The position numbers and the translations under genes were made by a program. Positions 63,023 through 64,000 of a stretch of DNA of 64,000 nucleotides are shown here, piece after piece. Within the stretch, counting starts at the first letter, position 1. Each line of letters begins with the position of its first letter. Where the stretch lies: the NCBI RefSeq assembly GCF_000756655.1, contig NZ_ARXU01000003.1, positions 124,001 through 188,000 of the forward strand, written 5' to 3'. Source of the DNA: Alcanivorax jadensis T9 (GTDB lineage Bacteria > Pseudomonadota > Gammaproteobacteria > Pseudomonadales > Alcanivoracaceae). The notes beneath the pieces were generated by a model. That model did no database searches and had not been told where the DNA came from. It was given only the letters and a program-made list of their open reading frames with translations.

Positions 63023-63883
63023 ATGGAACGCACTATTCTCAACACCATTCGCGCACTGGATACATCTGATGGTGCCGGCGTTCGCCTGAAGCGGGCACTG
63101 GGCTACAACCCCATGGTGCGCCTGGACCCTTTCCTGATGCTGGATGCGTTCTCTTCGGATAACCCGGATGACTACATTGCCGGCTTCCCGCCGCACCCAC
63201 ACCGGGGCTTTGAAACGGTGACCTACCTGATGGAAGGCCACATGAAGCATCGCGATCATCTGGGTAACGAAGGGGACCTGCAGCAAGGCGGTGTGCAGTG
63301 GATGACAGCCGGTCGCGGCATCATTCATGAGGAAATGCCGCAGCAACAGGATGGCTTGCTGCGCGGTTTCCAGCTGTGGATCAACCTGCCGGCGGCGGAA
63401 AAAATGAAAGCCGCTGGATACCGGGACATTACCGATACCGAGATTCCGCGCCTGGATTTGCCCACGGGAGGTCAGATCAAGGCGATTGCCGGGGAAGTCA
63501 CCATCGGCAATCAGGTGATCAAGGCACCGGTAAACGGCGGCAGTACCGATCCGCTTTACCTGGACGTGAAATTGCGCGCTGGCGAAACAGTGACAGTGCC
63601 ACTGACACAGGGCTATAACGCCTTCCTGTACCTGTTCGAAGGCCAGGTCAGCGTGGCCGGCGAGGGGGTAAAGAGCGACCACCTGGCCACCTTCACTGAC
63701 GGTGACAAGGTCTCTCTGGTGGCCGGTGATCACGGTGCCAGGCTGTTGCTGCTGGCAGGCAAGCCCATTGGCGAGCCCATTGCCCAGTACGGCCCGTTCG
63801 TTATGAACACCCAGGACGAGATCAATCAGGCCCTGAGTGACTATCGCGATGGCACCCTGACCGCCGAGCCGTCATCCCTGTGA
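63023..63883 (+). CDS. Pirin family protein
   Basis: This 286-residue bicupin has the pirin metal ligands in the N-terminal half: His58 and His60 (PPHPHRGFET), His102 and Glu104 (RGIIHEEM). Some pirins are quercetinases. The gene lies after two quinone-reducing enzymes, which fits flavonoid or quinone handling. GGAGG lies 6 bases upstream of the ATG. Confidence 0.93.
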   Translation: MERTILNTIRALDTSDGAGVRLKRALGYNPMVRLDPFLMLDAFSSDNPDDYIAGFPPHPHRGFETVTYLMEGHMKHRDHLGNEGDLQQGGVQWMTAGRGIIHEEMPQQQDGLLRGFQLWINLPAAEKMKAAGYRDITDTEIPRLDLPTGGQIKAIAGEVTIGNQVIKAPVNGGSTDPLYLDVKLRAGETVTVPLTQGYNAFLYLFEGQVSVAGEGVKSDHLATFTDGDKVSLVAGDHGARLLLLAGKPIGEPIAQYGPFVMNTQDEINQALSDYRDGTLTAEPSSL

Positions 63884-63899
63884 CGGTTAACCACACCCT

Positions 63900-63925
63900 G
63901 CCCCGCACTTGCCGGGGCTTTTTTT
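63900..63925 (+). terminator. Rho-independent terminator after pirin
   Basis: GCCCCG (63900-63905) pairs with CGGGGC (63913-63918), followed by seven T. It lies 17 bp after the pirin stop codon and before a convergent gene. Confidence 0.9.
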
Positions 63926-63942
63926 GCCGATGATGTTGGCCG

Positions 63943-64000
63943 CTAGCGTGACGCGATCACCCAGACCGCATGCACGATACCGGGAATGTAACCGAGAATG
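63943..64000 (-). CDS. Pmp3/YqaE-type membrane peptide, C-terminal fragment
   Basis: Only the last 18 codons are in the window; the gene starts beyond it. The translated end ILGYIPGIVHAVWVIASR matches the second helix and tail of small Pmp3 (UPF0057) hydrophobic proteins, which are salt- and stress-linked membrane peptides. The stop is TAG at 63943-63945. Confidence 0.8.
   Translation of the reverse strand, partial: ILGYIPGIVHAVWVIASR

Overview
The window is a high-GC gammaproteobacterial chromosome segment. The best guess is Alcanivorax or a close relative. The gene string from chpC back to pilG, then gshB-tonB-yqgE-yqgF and pyrR-pyrB-pyrC', follows the order known from Pseudomonas aeruginosa. 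An aldehyde dehydrogenase / Tat protein / GMC oxidoreductase operon with a divergent TetR regulator suits an alkane or alcohol degrader. The genus is inferred; no rRNA or marker gene is present.

Layout. 1-8.4 kb: end of a TonB-dependent receptor, then housekeeping and stress genes (SRPBCC protein, nitronate monooxygenase, gamma-glutamyltransferase, coaD, epimerase with divergent MerR regulator, DUF4334 protein, RIO kinase). 8.4-13.4 kb: the alcohol/aldehyde oxidation operon and its TetR regulator. 13.5-15.9 kb: an AT-richer island with a membrane-anchored HNH protein, three small unknown genes and at least one good integron attC-like site. 15.9-30 kb: mixed chromosomal genes (YheT hydrolase, rsmE, AAA ATPase, MAPEG, a tfoX-like gene split by a MITE, DJ-1, gloA, nfeD-stomatin, slyD, cytochrome b561, acyltransferase, metallo-hydrolase). 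30-43 kb: the complete Pil-Chp chemosensory system controlling type IV pili, on the minus strand in the order pilG-pilH-pilI-pilJ-pilK-chpA-chpB-chpC. 43-52 kb: gshB, tonB, yqgE, yqgF and the pyrimidine genes pyrR-pyrB-pyrC', interrupted by an unknown lipoprotein and a cytochrome b561/YceI pair. 52-60 kb: thiol-redox genes, unknown helical proteins and a five-gene envelope cluster (DUF445 plus two paralogous anchored repeat proteins). 60-64 kb: LysR, azoreductase, glutathionyl-hydroquinone reductase, pirin, and the start of a Pmp3-type gene cut by the window edge.

Intergenic DNA is unusually structured. At least three families of dispersed inverted repeats occur: a TGTAGGAGC family, a CACAGAGGGCACAGAG family, and long nested palindromes that begin within a few bases of a stop codon. 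No tRNA, rRNA or CRISPR array was seen.

The most unusual parts are the integron-cassette-like island, the nested palindromes attached to stop codons, the MITE in the tfoX-like gene, and the DUF445 operon.
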